Assembly: GCA_015064735.1 (NCBI GenBank)
Contig: SVRP01000010.1
Span: 1 to 64,000 of the forward strand
Length of the DNA stretch: 64,000 bases
Reading direction: 5' to 3'
Origin: Oscillospiraceae bacterium
GTDB lineage: Bacteria; Bacillota; Clostridia; Oscillospirales; CAG-272
Below the pieces are notes generated by a model. It was not told the DNA's origin. It did no database searches and saw nothing but the letters and a program-made list of their open reading frames with translations. How positions within the stretch are numbered: the stretch's first letter is position 1; each line of letters opens with the position of its first letter. Made by a program: the position numbers and the translations under genes. This document shows positions 33,147 to 41,072 of this stretch, one piece after another.

Positions 33147-33905
33147 CTACGCTCTCTTTCTGAATTTCAGCGGCGTAGTTCCCGTAAACTCCGCAAAGAC
33201 CTTGCGAAAATGGTTTTCGGAATTAAATCCTACCATTCGACTTATATCCGAAACCGAATAATTACTGTTTTCAAGATATTCAATGGCGACGTTTATTTTT
33301 ATGGAATTCAAAAAACGCACCGGTGTCTGCCCAAGCTCGTTTTGGAACAAATGATATAAGGTAGACTCGCTTACAAGGCACTTCTTTGCCACGTCGCTCA
33401 CAGAAAAGTTATTATTCCAATTCTCAGTTATATATTCAATTGCAGCTTGCAGGGTTCTGTCAAAGGCGATATCGCTTTTTTTCATTTGCGGCAATATATC
33501 TTGCAACACCTTATAAAACAGCGAATATGCTTCAAGCCCCTCGATTGCCCCGCCCGATAGAAGCTCGCTTATTTTCAGTATGTTTTTCTTGGTTTCCTTG
33601 GAGCAAGGTATAGTCTGAGGCTCGTATCCAAAGCTGTCGTAATGTATAAAGCAGCTTACGTATACCACCTCTATTCCCGGCTCACCTCTCCACTCTGAAT
33701 AACAATAAATGTTTTCGGGAATAAAGACCACGTCTCCCTCTTTTACTCTCAATTTCTTGTTAAGATAAATATACGTTCCGCTTCCCTTTATTATCAATCC
33801 CAGCCTCGTTTTGCGTCTGTTGCTGTTTCCGCGGCAAAAATGGTAGTTATTAAACGAATGCTTTGACGTTGAAAGCTCGGATACAAAAATATTTTCGTTT
33901 TTCAT
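33147..33905 (-). CDS. AraC-family regulator (oxidoreductase/aldolase cluster)
   Basis: 252 residues with an N-terminal cupin (GLIIKGSGTYIYLNKKLRVKEGDVVFIPENI) and a C-terminal AraC domain (FSVSDVAKKCLVSESTLYHLFQNELGQTPVRFL, SVSDISRMVGFNSENHFRKVFAEFTGTTPLKFR). It is divergent from the oxidoreductase cluster at 34021; a consensus promoter for that cluster lies in the gap. Likely its activator, responding to a sugar. Confidence 0.88.
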   Translation of the reverse strand: MKNENIFVSELSTSKHSFNNYHFCRGNSNRRKTRLGLIIKGSGTYIYLNKKLRVKEGDVVFIPENIYCYSEWRGEPGIEVVYVSCFIHYDSFGYEPQTIPCSKETKKNILKISELLSGGAIEGLEAYSLFYKVLQDILPQMKKSDIAFDRTLQAAIEYITENWNNNFSVSDVAKKCLVSESTLYHLFQNELGQTPVRFLNSIKINVAIEYLENSNYSVSDISRMVGFNSENHFRKVFAEFTGTTPLKFRKRA

Positions 33906-33953
33906 ATTTTTCCTCTGTTTGCAGAATAGTTACTTTTTTTACAGTATATCATA

Positions 33954-33982
33954 TTGACCTGAAAATTACAAGATGTTATAAT
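33954..33982 (+). promoter_or_regulatory. Promoter of the oxidoreductase cluster
   Basis: TTGACC (33954-33959), 17 bp, TATAAT (33977-33982), 38 bp before the first start codon. Confidence 0.85.
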
Positions 33983-34020
33983 AAAAGTGTAAAAATCTTT
34001 TTTGTTGGGAGATATACATA

Positions 34021-35025
34021 ATGAAAAGAGTAAAAATCGCGCAGATAGGCACAAGTAAAAACAGCCACGGAAATCAGATATGGAAAAGTCTTAACAAGCA
34101 ATCTGACATATTCGAGGTTGTAGGCTATGCTCTCCCCGAAAACGAGAGAGAAAAATTCCCGGACCAAATGAAAGCCTTTGAAGGTTACCGTGAAATGACG
34201 GTAGAGGAAATTCTTTCCGCCCCCGAGATCGAGGCGGTTGCCGTTGAGACCGAGGAAATATACCTTACAAAGTACGCTCTTATGGTTGCAAAGGCGGGAA
34301 AGCACCTGCATATGGAGAAGCCCGGCGGTTTGGAGCTTACCGACTTTGAAGAGCTTATAGACATACTCAGAGTAAAAGCCCTCACCTTCTCCACAGGATA
34401 CATGTACAGATTCAATCCCAAGATAAGAGAGGCTCTTGAAAAAATTAAGCGCGGTGAGCTTGGGAAAATCTATTCGGTCGAAGCTCACATGGACTGCAAG
34501 CACACCCCTAACATAAGAGAGTGGCTTGAAGCCTTCCCCGGCGGAATGTTATTCTTCCTTGGCTGTCATCTTATAGACCTCATCTACCAGATACAGGGAG
34601 AGCCCGAGGAAATAATCCCCTTAAGCTGCTCCACCGGCATCGGTGATATACATACCGATGACTACGGAATGGTAGTTTTCAAATACAGGGACGGAGTATC
34701 CTTTGCCAAGACCTGCGACAATGAGTGCGGCGGATTTATGCGTCGTCAGCTTGTTATCTGCGGAGAAAAAGGAACTATTGAAATCAAACCTCTTGAAGTG
34801 GGTGTTGACGGCGGTCAGTACACGGTATCAAGCGAATGCTTCGACGATTCGGGAAAGCATTGGTCGGAGCCTTGGGCAACCTCAAAGAGTGAAATACACG
34901 ACCGTTACGACGGAATGCTGAGAAATTTTGCCGAGCTTGTCAGAGGCAAGGAAAATCCATACTCATACGATTACGAATTAAATTTATATAAGCTTGTATT
35001 AAAATCTTGCGGAAAGGAAGTATAA
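34021..35025 (+). CDS. Gfo/Idh/MocA-family oxidoreductase
   Basis: 334 residues: an N-terminal Rossmann domain (RVKIAQIGTSKNSHGN, EAVAVETEEIY) and the family's C-terminal substrate domain. HMEKPGG near residue 100 matches the conserved EKP motif with the catalytic Lys. Members oxidise or reduce sugars and inositols with NAD(P). It is first in an operon with a zinc alcohol dehydrogenase, an SDR, a metallo-hydrolase and a quinone-reductase-like protein. The exact sugar is not evident. Confidence 0.85.
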   Translation: MKRVKIAQIGTSKNSHGNQIWKSLNKQSDIFEVVGYALPENEREKFPDQMKAFEGYREMTVEEILSAPEIEAVAVETEEIYLTKYALMVAKAGKHLHMEKPGGLELTDFEELIDILRVKALTFSTGYMYRFNPKIREALEKIKRGELGKIYSVEAHMDCKHTPNIREWLEAFPGGMLFFLGCHLIDLIYQIQGEPEEIIPLSCSTGIGDIHTDDYGMVVFKYRDGVSFAKTCDNECGGFMRRQLVICGEKGTIEIKPLEVGVDGGQYTVSSECFDDSGKHWSEPWATSKSEIHDRYDGMLRNFAELVRGKENPYSYDYELNLYKLVLKSCGKEV

Positions 35026-35027
35026 CC

Positions 35028-36044
35028 ATGCAAACCAAAGCAATAGTATTCACAAAGCCCTATGTAGCAGAGCTCTTAGACGTGGAATGTCTGCCACCAA
35101 AGGAAAACGAGGTTTCCGTACGTCTTGAGTATTCAGCCATAAGCTCCGGAACCGAAAAGGCTAATTTTATAGGACTCAGAAACGGCACAAACGTATCCGA
35201 GGACGAAGAAGCGGTATTTCCCAGAACGGTCGGATACAGCGCGTCGGGTATCGTAACCGCTGTAGGCGAGGGCGTAACCGACATTACCGAGGGCGACAGA
35301 GTAGTCGTATACTGGGGTAAGCACAGAAAGAATATTACAGTAAAGAGAAGCAAGGTAATAAAGATACCCGAGGGAGTCTCCATGGAAGAAGCTTCTATGA
35401 CCCTCATTTCCACGTTTCCTCTTGCGGCTATAAGAAAGACCCACCTTGAAATAGGAGAATCGGCTCTTGTTATGGGACTCGGTATTCTCGGAATATTTGC
35501 CGTTCAGGAGCTGAGAGCGGCGGGAGCATATCCCGTAATTGCCGTTGACCCCGTAAAGGAAAGACGTGAATTGGCACTCAAGCTTGGGGCGGATTATGCC
35601 CTCGATCCCACAGAAGCTGATTTTTGCCAAAAGGTAAAGGATTTGAGCAACGGCGGAGTAAACGTATGTATCGAGGTTACGGGACTTGGCATCGGACTTA
35701 TTCAGGCGCTCGACTGCATGCAGAAAATGGGCAGAGTTGCCCTTCTCGGCTGTACGCGAAGCTCCAAATTTGAAATTGATTATTACGGAAAGGTCCACGG
35801 CATGGGTGTATCGCTTATCGGCGCCCATACCATGGCAAGACCTAAATTTGAATCCAGCGAGGGTCTCTGGACCGACGCCGACGACCTTAAGGCGGTTATG
35901 AACCTTATAAAGGGCGGCAGACTGAACTTCAAGGATATGATATTTGAAATACACTCCCCCGAGGAATGTCAGGAGATATACACCCGTCTTGCAAACGAAA
36001 AGACCTTCCCTATAGGTGTGCTGTTCGATTGGAGCAAAATATAA
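35028..36044 (+). CDS. Zinc-type medium-chain alcohol/polyol dehydrogenase
   Basis: 338-residue medium-chain dehydrogenase: GroES-like N-half (EYSAISSGTEKANF, GYSASGIVTAVGEGVTDITEGDRVVVYWGKH) and Rossmann half with GLGILGIFAVQELRAAG. The usual catalytic Cys/His zinc ligands are not obvious: the first ligand position reads SSGTEK. This resembles the bi-domain oxidoreductases of sugar-acid or bacteriochlorophyll type, so the metal dependence is uncertain. Start: the ATG at 35028 follows AAAGGAAG; a frame open from 35007 lacks a site and would overlap the previous gene. Confidence 0.8.
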   Translation: MQTKAIVFTKPYVAELLDVECLPPKENEVSVRLEYSAISSGTEKANFIGLRNGTNVSEDEEAVFPRTVGYSASGIVTAVGEGVTDITEGDRVVVYWGKHRKNITVKRSKVIKIPEGVSMEEASMTLISTFPLAAIRKTHLEIGESALVMGLGILGIFAVQELRAAGAYPVIAVDPVKERRELALKLGADYALDPTEADFCQKVKDLSNGGVNVCIEVTGLGIGLIQALDCMQKMGRVALLGCTRSSKFEIDYYGKVHGMGVSLIGAHTMARPKFESSEGLWTDADDLKAVMNLIKGGRLNFKDMIFEIHSPEECQEIYTRLANEKTFPIGVLFDWSKI

Positions 36045-36063
36045 GTTAACGGAGGGATAGACT

Positions 36064-36801
36064 ATGGAATTTTCGGATAGAACAGTCCTCGTAACGGGTG
36101 CAGCCGTAGGTATAGGCAGAGCGACTGCCGTTAAATTCGCTAAAGAGGGCGCAAAGGTGGTTGCGCTTGACATGAACGCGAATGAGCTTGAAAATCTTAA
36201 GCGCGAGGTTGAAGCAGCAAACGGAAAAATCCTCGTTTTCGTCTGCGACGTTTCGGACGAAAACGCCGTAAACAATGTCTTTGCCAAGGCAACGTCAGCA
36301 TTCGGCTCTATTGATATTCTCGTAAACAATGCGGGAATATGGCGCGATAGGTCATACTTTCTTGATACCCCCACCGATATGTGGACAAGGTATATAAACG
36401 TAAACATCATGGGAACGGTTCACTGCACAAAGGCAGCGCTACCCTCTATGATTGAGCGCGGATTCGGCAGAATTATAAACGTAGCCTCGGTAGCGGGAGT
36501 TTACGGAAACGCAAAAATGGTTCATTACTCCGCGACCAAGGGAGCTATTATTTCTATGACCAAGGCGCTGGCGAAAGAGGTAGCCGACAAGGGCATAACC
36601 GTAAACGCGGTATCTCCCGGTACCGTCTCCCCGGCAGAACAGGCAGACTATCTCTATACTCAGGACAACTCCATGAATTACATGGGAAGAACGGGCTCCA
36701 CCATGGAAAACGCAGATCTTATATGCTTTCTCGCAAGTGATGATACGAAATACATTTCGGGACAAAGCATTCAGATCGACGGTGTAAGAAAGAAGATTTA
36801 A
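36064..36801 (+). CDS. Short-chain dehydrogenase/reductase
   Basis: The 245-residue classical SDR has TGAAVGIG at the cofactor site, CDVSD, NNAGIW, the active-site Ser in NVASVAGVYG and YSATKGAI with Tyr/Lys, and ends ISGQSIQIDGV. A sugar or polyol dehydrogenase role fits the cluster. The start is 9 bases behind GGAGG. It is followed after 1 bp by the metallo-hydrolase gene. Confidence 0.85.
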   Translation: MEFSDRTVLVTGAAVGIGRATAVKFAKEGAKVVALDMNANELENLKREVEAANGKILVFVCDVSDENAVNNVFAKATSAFGSIDILVNNAGIWRDRSYFLDTPTDMWTRYINVNIMGTVHCTKAALPSMIERGFGRIINVASVAGVYGNAKMVHYSATKGAIISMTKALAKEVADKGITVNAVSPGTVSPAEQADYLYTQDNSMNYMGRTGSTMENADLICFLASDDTKYISGQSIQIDGVRKKI

Positions 36802-36802
36802 C

Positions 36803-37417
36803 ATGTTAAATCTTTTCTGCAAGGAAACAGAAAATATATACCGACTGCGAGTACCCTTTGAAAACATTTACACGTCGGTATTCCTGATAATCTCGGGAAA
36901 GGGCGCAATTCTCGTAGATTGTGCTACTACCCCCAAAGATGTAGACGAGGTCATATCCCCCGCTCTTAAGGCGCTTGGGTTCAGCCTTAAAGGCCTTCGC
37001 GGATTGGTGCTCACACACCGCCACGGCGACCATGCGGGAGGCTTGAGCCGTATATTGGAGCTTGCCCCCGATATTGAAATAATCACCGATATCCGAACAC
37101 TCTTTGACGGTGTATGCACCTATCCCCTGGCGGGACATACTGAGGACTCGATAGGTATTCTTGACGAGCGCACGAATACTCTCATTTCGGGAGACGGCTT
37201 GCAGGGTGCGGGGGTAGACAAATACAGATGTTACACGAAAACCCCCGAAAGATATCTTGAAACACTCAAAAGAATAAAAAACGACGAAAGAATAGAAAAT
37301 ATACTCTTTTCCCACGCTTACGAGCCGTGGAACAGAGACAGCGTACACGGACGGAAATCCGTTCTCGACTGTCTTGAAGATTGCAAAAAATACGTTACTG
37401 AAAGGAAAAAACAATGA
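36803..37417 (+). CDS. Metallo-beta-lactamase-fold hydrolase (glyoxalase II-like)
   Basis: 204 residues with the family motif LTHRHGDHAGG near residue 70, a second metal site around PLAGHTEDS, SGDGLQG and a late FSHAYEP. It is a likely thioester or lactone hydrolase of the glyoxalase II type. With dehydrogenases on both sides, lactone opening is one possibility. The ribosome site is weak (AGAAAG); translation probably depends on the SDR gene ending 1 bp before. Its stop overlaps the next ATG (ATGA). Confidence 0.78.
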   Translation: MLNLFCKETENIYRLRVPFENIYTSVFLIISGKGAILVDCATTPKDVDEVISPALKALGFSLKGLRGLVLTHRHGDHAGGLSRILELAPDIEIITDIRTLFDGVCTYPLAGHTEDSIGILDERTNTLISGDGLQGAGVDKYRCYTKTPERYLETLKRIKNDERIENILFSHAYEPWNRDSVHGRKSVLDCLEDCKKYVTERKKQ

Positions 37418-38394
37418 AAGCAATACTTGTAAACGACGACAGAGCCCTCCGTTGGGATAACGTACCCGATCCCATAATAAAAAGCGAGGAGGTTCTCGTT
37501 AAGATTGAAGCGGCAGCTCTCAACCGCGCGGACCTTATGCAAAGAGAAGGCGACTATCCTCCCCCTCCCGGCTGCCCCGATTGGATGGGTCTTGAGGTTG
37601 CGGGTACTATAGTTGAAATTGGAGAGGACGCAAAGAAAAAATCCGACTGGAAGCTTGGAGACAAGGTCTGCGCCCTTCTCGGCGGTGGTGGCTACGCGGA
37701 GTACGTAAGCGTAAAATACGACATGCTTATGCCCGTACCTAAGAACTGCTCTATGGTTGAAGCGGCGGCTATTCCCGAAGCATTCGCAACGGCATACCTT
37801 AACCTCTTTATCGAAGGCAAAATCAAGGAGGGAAACACTCTACTTATGAATGCTGGAGCGTCGGGTCTTGCCAGCGTAATTATTCCCATGGCAAAGGCAT
37901 TCGGTGTCAGGGTAATAACCACCGTACTCACCGATGAAATTGCCGAGAACATAAAGCATCTTAATGCCGACAGAGTGGTAGTTACTACCAAGGAAGATAT
38001 TTCTCTTGTCTTAAAGGAAGAGCTTGAGGCGGGACGCTCGGTTGACGTGGCTATCGACTGCCTCGGCGGTGAGATAATGGGTAAATGTATTCACTACCTT
38101 ACCCACGGCGCAAGATGGATAATGATAGCAGCTCTTGCGGGAACAAAAACCGAGATCGACCTTAAGAACATTTACGTTCGCAACGTTCGTATCGTAGGAA
38201 GCACGCTACGCTCACGTACTCCCGAGGTCAAGGCGGAAATCCTTGCGGGAATCGTTCGCGACGTTTATCCCAAGATCGAAGCAGGTCTTATAAAGCCCAC
38301 TATTCACGCTGTTCTCCCCATACAGAAGGCTGAAGAAGCACACGATATTCTCTATAAGGGAAAGAACGTGGGCAAGGTCGTACTGACTGTATAA
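37414..38394 (+). CDS. NAD(P)H:quinone oxidoreductase-like protein (zinc-free MDR, PIG3 type)
   Basis: The 326-residue protein has the QOR/PIG3 pattern: AAALNRADLMQREGDYPPPPGCPDWMGLEVAG, AAAIPEAFATAY, LLMNAGASGLASV at the cofactor site, and AIDCLGG; it ends NVGKVVLTV. No zinc ligands. It uses NADPH to reduce quinones or enones. The ATG overlaps the previous stop, so it belongs to the same operon and is its last gene. Confidence 0.85.
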   Translation: MKAILVNDDRALRWDNVPDPIIKSEEVLVKIEAAALNRADLMQREGDYPPPPGCPDWMGLEVAGTIVEIGEDAKKKSDWKLGDKVCALLGGGGYAEYVSVKYDMLMPVPKNCSMVEAAAIPEAFATAYLNLFIEGKIKEGNTLLMNAGASGLASVIIPMAKAFGVRVITTVLTDEIAENIKHLNADRVVVTTKEDISLVLKEELEAGRSVDVAIDCLGGEIMGKCIHYLTHGARWIMIAALAGTKTEIDLKNIYVRNVRIVGSTLRSRTPEVKAEILAGIVRDVYPKIEAGLIKPTIHAVLPIQKAEEAHDILYKGKNVGKVVLTV

Positions 38395-38413
38395 AATAAT
38401 CCAAAATCCAAAT

Positions 38414-38450
38414 AGGGCGGCTCAAATGCAAATTGAAGCTGCCCTGTTTT
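38414..38450 (+). terminator. Intrinsic terminator of the oxidoreductase operon
   Basis: AGGGCGGCT (38414-38422) pairs with AGCTGCCCT (38437-38445), one G-U pair, then GTTTTATTT. Confidence 0.75.
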
Positions 38451-38507
38451 ATTTCTATGAGCGGACAAAAAAGTCGATTTTCGTCTTATCAAAAAAATCC
38501 TTCCCTA

Positions 38508-38536
38508 TTGTAAATGAAATTTTTTTGTGATATAAT
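38508..38536 (+). promoter_or_regulatory. Promoter of the aldolase gene
   Basis: TTGTAA (38508-38513), 17 bp, TATAAT (38531-38536), 28 bp before the start codon at 38565. Confidence 0.75.
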
Positions 38537-38564
38537 CTACTCAATAATGAAATTGGAGGCTATT

Positions 38565-39494
38565 ATGGATATTTTTACAACAATGATAACCCCTTATTCC
38601 GCCGACGGTAAGGTTGATTACGACAAAGTAAAGGCTTACGTTGATTGGTATTTTGAGGGCGGTCTTAACGGCATTTTCGCTATATGTCAGTCAAGCGAGA
38701 TCTTCTTCCTCTCTCTTGAGGAAAGAGTTAACATAAACCGCACGGTCTACGAAAGAGCCAAGGAGCTTGAGCAAAAGAGCGGCAAACAGTTCACGGTGGT
38801 CTCATCGGGTCATATAAGCGATACCATCGAGGGTCAGATCGAGGAGCTGAATGCCGTATGGCAGTCGGGCACCGACGCTCTCATACTTATTACCAACCGT
38901 CTCGACATAAACAACGAGGGAGACGACGTTTGGATCGAAAACTGCAAAAAGGTCATCGCGGGGCTTCCCAATGACGTCAAGCTCGGTCTTTACGAGTGTC
39001 CCTACCCCTATAAGAGACTCGTTACACCAAAAATACTCGACTTCTGTCTATCCACGGGCAAATTCTATTACATGAAGGACACGTGCTGTGATGCTAAGGT
39101 AATGAAGGAGCGTTGCCGGCAGCTTAAGGGTAGTCATTTCAGACTTCTCAACGCTAACTGCCAAACGCTTCTTGAGTCTATGAGAAACGGCGGTCAGGGC
39201 TATTGCGGAATTATGTGCAACTTCCACCCCAAGCTCTACTCATGGCTTGGCGACAACTTCGAAAAAGAGCCTCAAAAGGCGGAGCTTGTACAATCGGTTA
39301 TCGGTACTATTGGATTTACCGAGGGTGGTCTCCCCTATCCCCTGACTGCAAAATACCATATGGGTCTTTGCGGAATTCCCACAGAAAATATTGCAAGGAA
39401 CCGCAAGAGTGAGGAGCTTACCGATTACGGCAGAGACTGTATGAAGCAGATGAAGACTGCAACCGATTTCCTTGAAAACTATTTAGGTATATAA
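38565..39494 (+). CDS. DapA/NanA-family aldolase or lyase
   Basis: The 309-residue class-I aldolase barrel has the substrate Tyr in LYECPYPYKR and the Schiff-base Lys in FYYMKDTCCD. The family includes dihydrodipicolinate synthase, N-acetylneuraminate lyase and 2-keto-3-deoxy sugar-acid aldolases. The N-terminus (TTMITPYSADGKVDYDKV) lacks the GGTTGE signature usual in DapA: the position reads AICQSSE. A catabolic aldolase is therefore more likely than lysine synthesis. The ATG at 38565 follows TTGGAGG; the frame is open to 38514 but that would overlap the promoter. Confidence 0.82.
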   Translation: MDIFTTMITPYSADGKVDYDKVKAYVDWYFEGGLNGIFAICQSSEIFFLSLEERVNINRTVYERAKELEQKSGKQFTVVSSGHISDTIEGQIEELNAVWQSGTDALILITNRLDINNEGDDVWIENCKKVIAGLPNDVKLGLYECPYPYKRLVTPKILDFCLSTGKFYYMKDTCCDAKVMKERCRQLKGSHFRLLNANCQTLLESMRNGGQGYCGIMCNFHPKLYSWLGDNFEKEPQKAELVQSVIGTIGFTEGGLPYPLTAKYHMGLCGIPTENIARNRKSEELTDYGRDCMKQMKTATDFLENYLGI

Positions 39495-39533
39495 AAAACG
39501 CTGCTATCCGAGCTCGGATAGCAGCGTTTTTTT
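39494..39533. terminator. Bidirectional terminator
   Basis: Perfect palindrome centred at 39512/39513 (AACGCTGCTATCCGAG and its complement) with A and T runs; between convergent genes. Confidence 0.92.
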
Positions 39534-39538
39534 AATTA

Positions 39539-41071
39539 TTACTCATGCTTCTTCCCGCAATGAGGGCACACAAGAGAGCCGTCGGCTCCGATAGGTGTAA
39601 TATTTCTGAAATGCATGCTTGCTTCGGTGATTCGGTCATGCAAAAATGATTTTTGCGCGTTATGCTCAGTTGATCTTAACGAGCGATATTTTTTTATACC
39701 CGACACCAAATACTCCTTACCTGTTTCGGGGCATACATTTCTTTTAACCTCTCCCCGACACAGGGGACACTCGTAGCCTTCCTCCGTTTTATCAACCTCA
39801 CGACCACAGAATGGGCAAAGGTCATTAGCGGTATCGGAGTAGATCATACCCCTAAGAAGTATTTGCTGTACTCTGCGGAATGAGTCGATATTATACAGAC
39901 TCAGGTATACCGTGTCCTTTTCACCGTATTTTTGCGAATCCGCAAAAAGATATTCGTCGGCAGGGAAATTTTCCCGAATTCCGTTCATTTCGTCATAGGA
40001 GATGCCGTCTCTGTCTCCAATAATCATACATATTTTGTATTCCCTTTCCTTTTTAAAGGAAAAAAGTATACCCTCGTGTAAGCCATGCCGTACAAGACTC
40101 ATAGCCAAGCTCCAGCCGTTGAAGGTACATACGGCATCAAGCTCGTTTGGCGAAATAATTGTCTGACCGTCGAATGAAAAATGGAAGTGTCCCGCAGCAA
40201 ATATCGATATAAGCACACAAAATTCTCTGTACCCGTCGTTCCTTGCGCGGCTTTCGCCGATAGTATCCTGAAGCAGCTCCTTATCACAATCAAGCATGAC
40301 TGCAAGTCGGTAAACGTCCCGATAGTCCTTATGCAGACGGAAAGCATTGCTCTTTTTGAGGGTAATCTTGGCTTTCTTTTTCTTGCATTGCAAATACAGG
40401 GGAGAATTCAAGCGAGGCTTAAGAGACTTTTCAATGAACCGTATTTTATCCACGCATCTGGCATAAGCCGAATATGGCTGTACGTGCGCGCGGGCATATT
40501 CGATATGGAGCTTTCCCATTGCTAAGAAGAAAGAATCGTGATGCGTTCGGTCAAGAAAATTGAACTGCATATCCGCGCAATCGTAAAGCGCGTCAAGGAG
40601 AAGCATCTGAGCACGTGCCAGCAGGCGGAATACTGCGTCAATAACGTAGGTCAGGACGAGATTTTCGTACACCACAGGTGTTTCGGTACGTCCGACTGCC
40701 ATAAGCTTGCGCGGCTTTATGCCATCCTTTCTGATATCATCCCAAAGCTCACTGTGCACAGCGGCATGGGAAAACGTATGACTGTCTATAACGTATGCCT
40801 GTTCTACGGGAACAACCTCGTGAGTATCCTTCAGTCGGATAAGCGGCTTTGCGAAAATTCTTTTTATGGAGGGCAGCGTTTTGAGTATCTCATCAAGCAT
40901 GCCCTCGATATCCTTGAAATACTCATCCTTGGGAATATCGAATAGCGTTATGTCATTCAAAACAAAGCTATCAAACTGCTCGTAGGTAAAGGAAGAATGG
41001 GTGCGGATAAATCGCTCTATGTCTGCATATTCCTGACCGAAATCCTCAATCGTGGTAGGAACGTCCTGCAT
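39539..41071 (-). CDS. Zinc-ribbon partner of the McrB-like ATPase, McrC/DUF2357-like N-terminus
   Basis: The 510-residue soluble protein contains RTETPVVYENLVLTYVIDAV followed by a long helical region, reminiscent of the DUF2357 part of McrC-type partners (ENRF-like helix). The middle is not recognised. The C-terminus has zinc ribbons (CPFCGREVDKTEEGYECPLC and a final CPHCGKKHE). No PD-(D/E)XK nuclease motif is seen, so it is not a full McrC. It starts 1 bp after the ATPase stop, with GGAGGA inside the ATPase gene, so the two proteins are made together. Similarity to McrC is inference. Confidence 0.6.
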   Translation of the reverse strand: MQDVPTTIEDFGQEYADIERFIRTHSSFTYEQFDSFVLNDITLFDIPKDEYFKDIEGMLDEILKTLPSIKRIFAKPLIRLKDTHEVVPVEQAYVIDSHTFSHAAVHSELWDDIRKDGIKPRKLMAVGRTETPVVYENLVLTYVIDAVFRLLARAQMLLLDALYDCADMQFNFLDRTHHDSFFLAMGKLHIEYARAHVQPYSAYARCVDKIRFIEKSLKPRLNSPLYLQCKKKKAKITLKKSNAFRLHKDYRDVYRLAVMLDCDKELLQDTIGESRARNDGYREFCVLISIFAAGHFHFSFDGQTIISPNELDAVCTFNGWSLAMSLVRHGLHEGILFSFKKEREYKICMIIGDRDGISYDEMNGIRENFPADEYLFADSQKYGEKDTVYLSLYNIDSFRRVQQILLRGMIYSDTANDLCPFCGREVDKTEEGYECPLCRGEVKRNVCPETGKEYLVSGIKKYRSLRSTEHNAQKSFLHDRITEASMHFRNITPIGADGSLVCPHCGKKHE

Positions 41072-41072
41072 C

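Noticed and set aside
35133-36410. Open frame (425 codons) on the minus strand
   Set aside because: Covers the dehydrogenase and SDR genes in antisense; no start signal.
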